Assembly: GCF_019239235.1 (NCBI RefSeq)
Contig: NZ_JAAZTS010000008.1
Location: 1-64,000, forward strand
Origin: Caecibacteroides pullorum
Lineage (GTDB): Bacteria > Bacteroidota > Bacteroidia > Bacteroidales > Bacteroidaceae
Length of the DNA: 64,000 nt
Direction: 5' to 3'
In this document: positions 61,740 through 64,000 of the stretch, one piece after another
Position numbering within the stretch: the first letter of the stretch is position 1
Layout: the number at the start of each line of letters is the position of its first letter
Made by a program: the position numbers and the translations under genes
Notes under the pieces: model-generated
The model's input: only the letters and a program-made list of their open reading frames with translations
Databases searched by the model: none
What the model was told of the DNA's origin: nothing

Positions 61740-64000
61740 ATGGAAAAATTTGTCGATGTCATATTGCCATTGCCTCTGCAGGCCAGTTTCACGTATGCTT
61801 TGCCGCCTGAGATGGACGGACAGGTGCAGATAGGCTGTCGGGTGGTAGTATCCTTTGGGCGGAAGAAATTCTATACGGGTATTGTGCGCAATGTGCATTA
61901 CCTGAAGCCACAGGAATACGAAGTGAAGGAAGTGTCGGCTGTACTCGACGAACACCCTATTCTGGTGCCCTTACAGTTTCGGTTCTGGGAGTGGCTGGCC
62001 GACTATTATCTTTGTACGCAGGGCGATGTCTACAAGGCGGCCTTGCCGTCGGGGCTGAAGCTGGAGAGTGAAACCGTGGTAGAGTACAATCCAGACTTCG
62101 AAGCTGCAGAACCGTTATCCGAGCGCGAACAGAAAGTGCTGGACCTGTTGGCTGTCGAACCCGAGCAAACGGTGACTAGGCTGGAAAAGGAAAGCGGTTT
62201 GAAGAACATTCTTGCTGTAGTGAAGTCATTGCTCGAGAAAGATGCTCTTTTTGTAAAGGAAGAGTTGAAGCGCACCTACAAGCCCAAGACCGAGACACGT
62301 GTGCGCCTGACGGAAGCGGCGCGCAACGAACGGCGGCTGCATTTCTTCTTCGACGAACTGCAACGCCGGGCGCCCAAGCAGTTGGACCTGCTGATGAAGT
62401 ACATCGAACTTTCCGGCTGTCTGGGAGGAAGAGAGGTCAGGGAGGTGTCCAAGGCCGAGCTGCTGAAACGTTCGGGCGCTACTCCTGCTGTTTTTAGCGG
62501 GTTAGTGGATAAAGGCGTGTTCGAGGTCTATCAACAGGAGGTGGGGCGACTGGAAACTGTTTCACAAGCTGTGATGTCACTCAATGAATTGAACGTCCAC
62601 CAGCAACGGGCCTTCGACGAAATCCGTGCTTCGTTCCGCGTGAAGAATGTCTGTCTGCTCCACGGAGTCACTTCCAGTGGTAAGACCGAAATCTATATTC
62701 ACCTCATTGATGAGGCGGTCCGTCAAGGCAAGCAAGTACTTTATCTGCTGCCTGAAATTGCTTTAACCACCCAGATAACCGAGCGTCTGAAGCGGGTCTT
62801 TGGCAGCAGGCTGGGCATCTATCATTCCAAGTTTCCCGATGCCGAGCGGGTAGAGGTGTGGCAGAAACAGCTTTCCCATGAACCCTATGACATTATCCTC
62901 GGTGTGCGCTCGTCCCTCTTCCTGCCCTTCCAGCGGCTGGGACTGGTCATCGTCGACGAGGAACACGAGAATACTTACAAGCAGCAGGATCCCGCTCCCC
63001 GCTACCACGCCCGCAATGCGGCCATCGTGCTGGCCTCTATGTGCGGGGCCAAGACCTTGCTGGGTACTGCTACGCCCAGTGTGGAGAGCTGGTACAATGC
63101 CACTGAGGGTGGTAAATATGCGCTGGTAGAGCTGAAGGAACGCTACAAAGAAATCCAGCTGCCCGAAATCATCCCTGTTGACATCAAGGAGCTGCAACGC
63201 AAGAAGCGCATGAATGGTCCCTTCTCACCCTTGTTGTTGCAATACGTGCGCGAGGCGCTGGAGCAGAAGGAACAGGTCATCCTCTTTCAGAACCGCCGCG
63301 GCTTTGCACCGATGATCGAGTGCCACACGTGCGGCTGGATGCCCAAGTGCAAGAACTGCGACGTCAGCCTCACCTACCATAAGGGGCTCAATCAGCTGAC
63401 CTGCCATTACTGCGGCTACACGCAGCCCGTGCCTCGCCAGTGTCCTGCCTGCGAGGGAGTGGACCTGCGCAACCGTGGCTTTGGTACGGAGAAGATCGAA
63501 GACGACGTGAAAGCTATCTTCCCAGAGGCTCGCGTGGCCCGCATGGACCTGGACACTACCCGTACCCGGGCGGCCTACGAACGCATCATCCACGATTTCC
63601 AGCAAGGACGGACAGACATCCTTATCGGTACGCAGATGGTGTCCAAGGGACTGGACTTCGACCACGTCAGCGTGGTAGGCATCCTCAATGCCGATAGCAT
63701 GATGAACTATCCCGATTTCCGTGCCTATGAGCGTGCCTTCCAGCTGATGGCACAGGTGGCCGGGCGGGCCGGACGCAAGAACAAGCGCGGGCGGGTGGTA
63801 TTGCAGACCAAGAGTATCGATCATCCCATCATTTCGCAGGTGATGCACAACGACTTCGAGGGAATGGTGGCCGGGCAGCTGGCCGAGCGGCAGTTGTTCC
63901 GCTATCCGCCTTACTACCGGTTGGTATATGTTTACCTGAAACACCGCAACGAGCAACTGCTCGACGTCATGGCACAGACGATGGCCGCCAAGCTGCGTGC
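61740..64000 (+). CDS. priA: primosomal protein N' (PriA helicase), 3' end beyond the window
   Basis: About 753 codons lie in the window and the frame runs off its edge. The protein begins MEKFVDVILPLPLQASFTYA, the 3'-DNA-binding domain of PriA. Helicase motifs follow: LLHGVTSSGKTEIYIHL (Walker A), VIVDEEHENTYKQ (DEEH box) and LLGTATPSVES. The zinc-binding segment CHTCGWMPKCKNC ... CHYCG ... CPAC is intact, followed by IGTQMVSKGLDF and VAGRAGRK. PriA restarts collapsed replication forks by loading DnaB. The ATG at 61740 follows a -7 box. Confidence 0.96.
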   Translation, partial: MEKFVDVILPLPLQASFTYALPPEMDGQVQIGCRVVVSFGRKKFYTGIVRNVHYLKPQEYEVKEVSAVLDEHPILVPLQFRFWEWLADYYLCTQGDVYKAALPSGLKLESETVVEYNPDFEAAEPLSEREQKVLDLLAVEPEQTVTRLEKESGLKNILAVVKSLLEKDALFVKEELKRTYKPKTETRVRLTEAARNERRLHFFFDELQRRAPKQLDLLMKYIELSGCLGGREVREVSKAELLKRSGATPAVFSGLVDKGVFEVYQQEVGRLETVSQAVMSLNELNVHQQRAFDEIRASFRVKNVCLLHGVTSSGKTEIYIHLIDEAVRQGKQVLYLLPEIALTTQITERLKRVFGSRLGIYHSKFPDAERVEVWQKQLSHEPYDIILGVRSSLFLPFQRLGLVIVDEEHENTYKQQDPAPRYHARNAAIVLASMCGAKTLLGTATPSVESWYNATEGGKYALVELKERYKEIQLPEIIPVDIKELQRKKRMNGPFSPLLLQYVREALEQKEQVILFQNRRGFAPMIECHTCGWMPKCKNCDVSLTYHKGLNQLTCHYCGYTQPVPRQCPACEGVDLRNRGFGTEKIEDDVKAIFPEARVARMDLDTTRTRAAYERIIHDFQQGRTDILIGTQMVSKGLDFDHVSVVGILNADSMMNYPDFRAYERAFQLMAQVAGRAGRKNKRGRVVLQTKSIDHPIISQVMHNDFEGMVAGQLAERQLFRYPPYYRLVYVYLKHRNEQLLDVMAQTMAAKLR

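Overview
The window looks like a chromosomal segment from a gut Bacteroides or a close relative in the Bacteroidales. Three things point there: two SusC/SusD pairs with their glycosidases, a hybrid two-component regulator and an ECF sigma/FecR pair; repeated promoter -7 boxes of the Bacteroides form TAnnTTTG; and a class A2-type beta-lactamase. No species is assigned.

Layout. (1) 149-11142 is a SusC/SusD locus controlled by an ECF sigma factor and a FecR anti-sigma. Its downstream genes are phosphoesterases rather than glycosidases: a metallophosphoesterase and a multidomain exonuclease/endonuclease/phosphatase (EEP) protein fused to half of an alkaline-phosphatase fold. (2) 11198-31627 is a host-glycan type utilisation locus. 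It holds a hybrid two-component sensor, a plus-strand operon (GH89 alpha-N-acetylglucosaminidase, HGSNAT-like membrane acetyltransferase, GH92, GH28, histidine phosphatase), and converging minus-strand genes (small secreted protein, second GH92, SusD, SusC). (3) 32327-45848 is mostly core genome: radC, a glycosyltransferase, efp, rpmH, a PASTA protein, rluD-like, ddl, an acyltransferase, a NigD-like lipoprotein, a rhodanese and a mannose-1-phosphate guanylyltransferase. Two GH20 hexosaminidases and a relic of a GH2 beta-galactosidase lie among them. (4) 45996-53640 is an accessory stretch beginning at tRNA-Leu(CAA). It carries a Fic protein, a chimeric SusD-like lipoprotein with a long structured leader, two decayed copies of a mobilisation-protein 3' end, and a Kup potassium transporter between those copies. 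(5) 53691-64000 is again mostly core: an NCS2 purine permease, a conserved hypothetical, a cobalamin adenosyltransferase, a DUF2795-like protein, a RecQ-like helicase, a GNAT acetyltransferase, a beta-lactamase, tRNA-Ser(CGA), an outer-membrane barrel and the 5' part of priA.

How the genes work together. In the second locus the outer-membrane SusC/SusD pair would import oligosaccharides. GH89, two GH92 enzymes and possibly the separately encoded GH20 enzymes would trim alpha-GlcNAc, mannose and beta-HexNAc residues, with the hybrid sensor reporting periplasmic oligosaccharide. GH89 next to an HGSNAT-like acetyltransferase mirrors the two consecutive lysosomal steps of heparan sulfate breakdown. 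The first locus appears to apply the same uptake logic to phosphorylated substrates under ECF/FecR control.

The least explained signals are non-coding: a helically phased 21-bp repeat present at two distant sites, a five-unit 23-bp tandem array, and a roughly 150-nt palindromic leader upstream of the SusD chimera.
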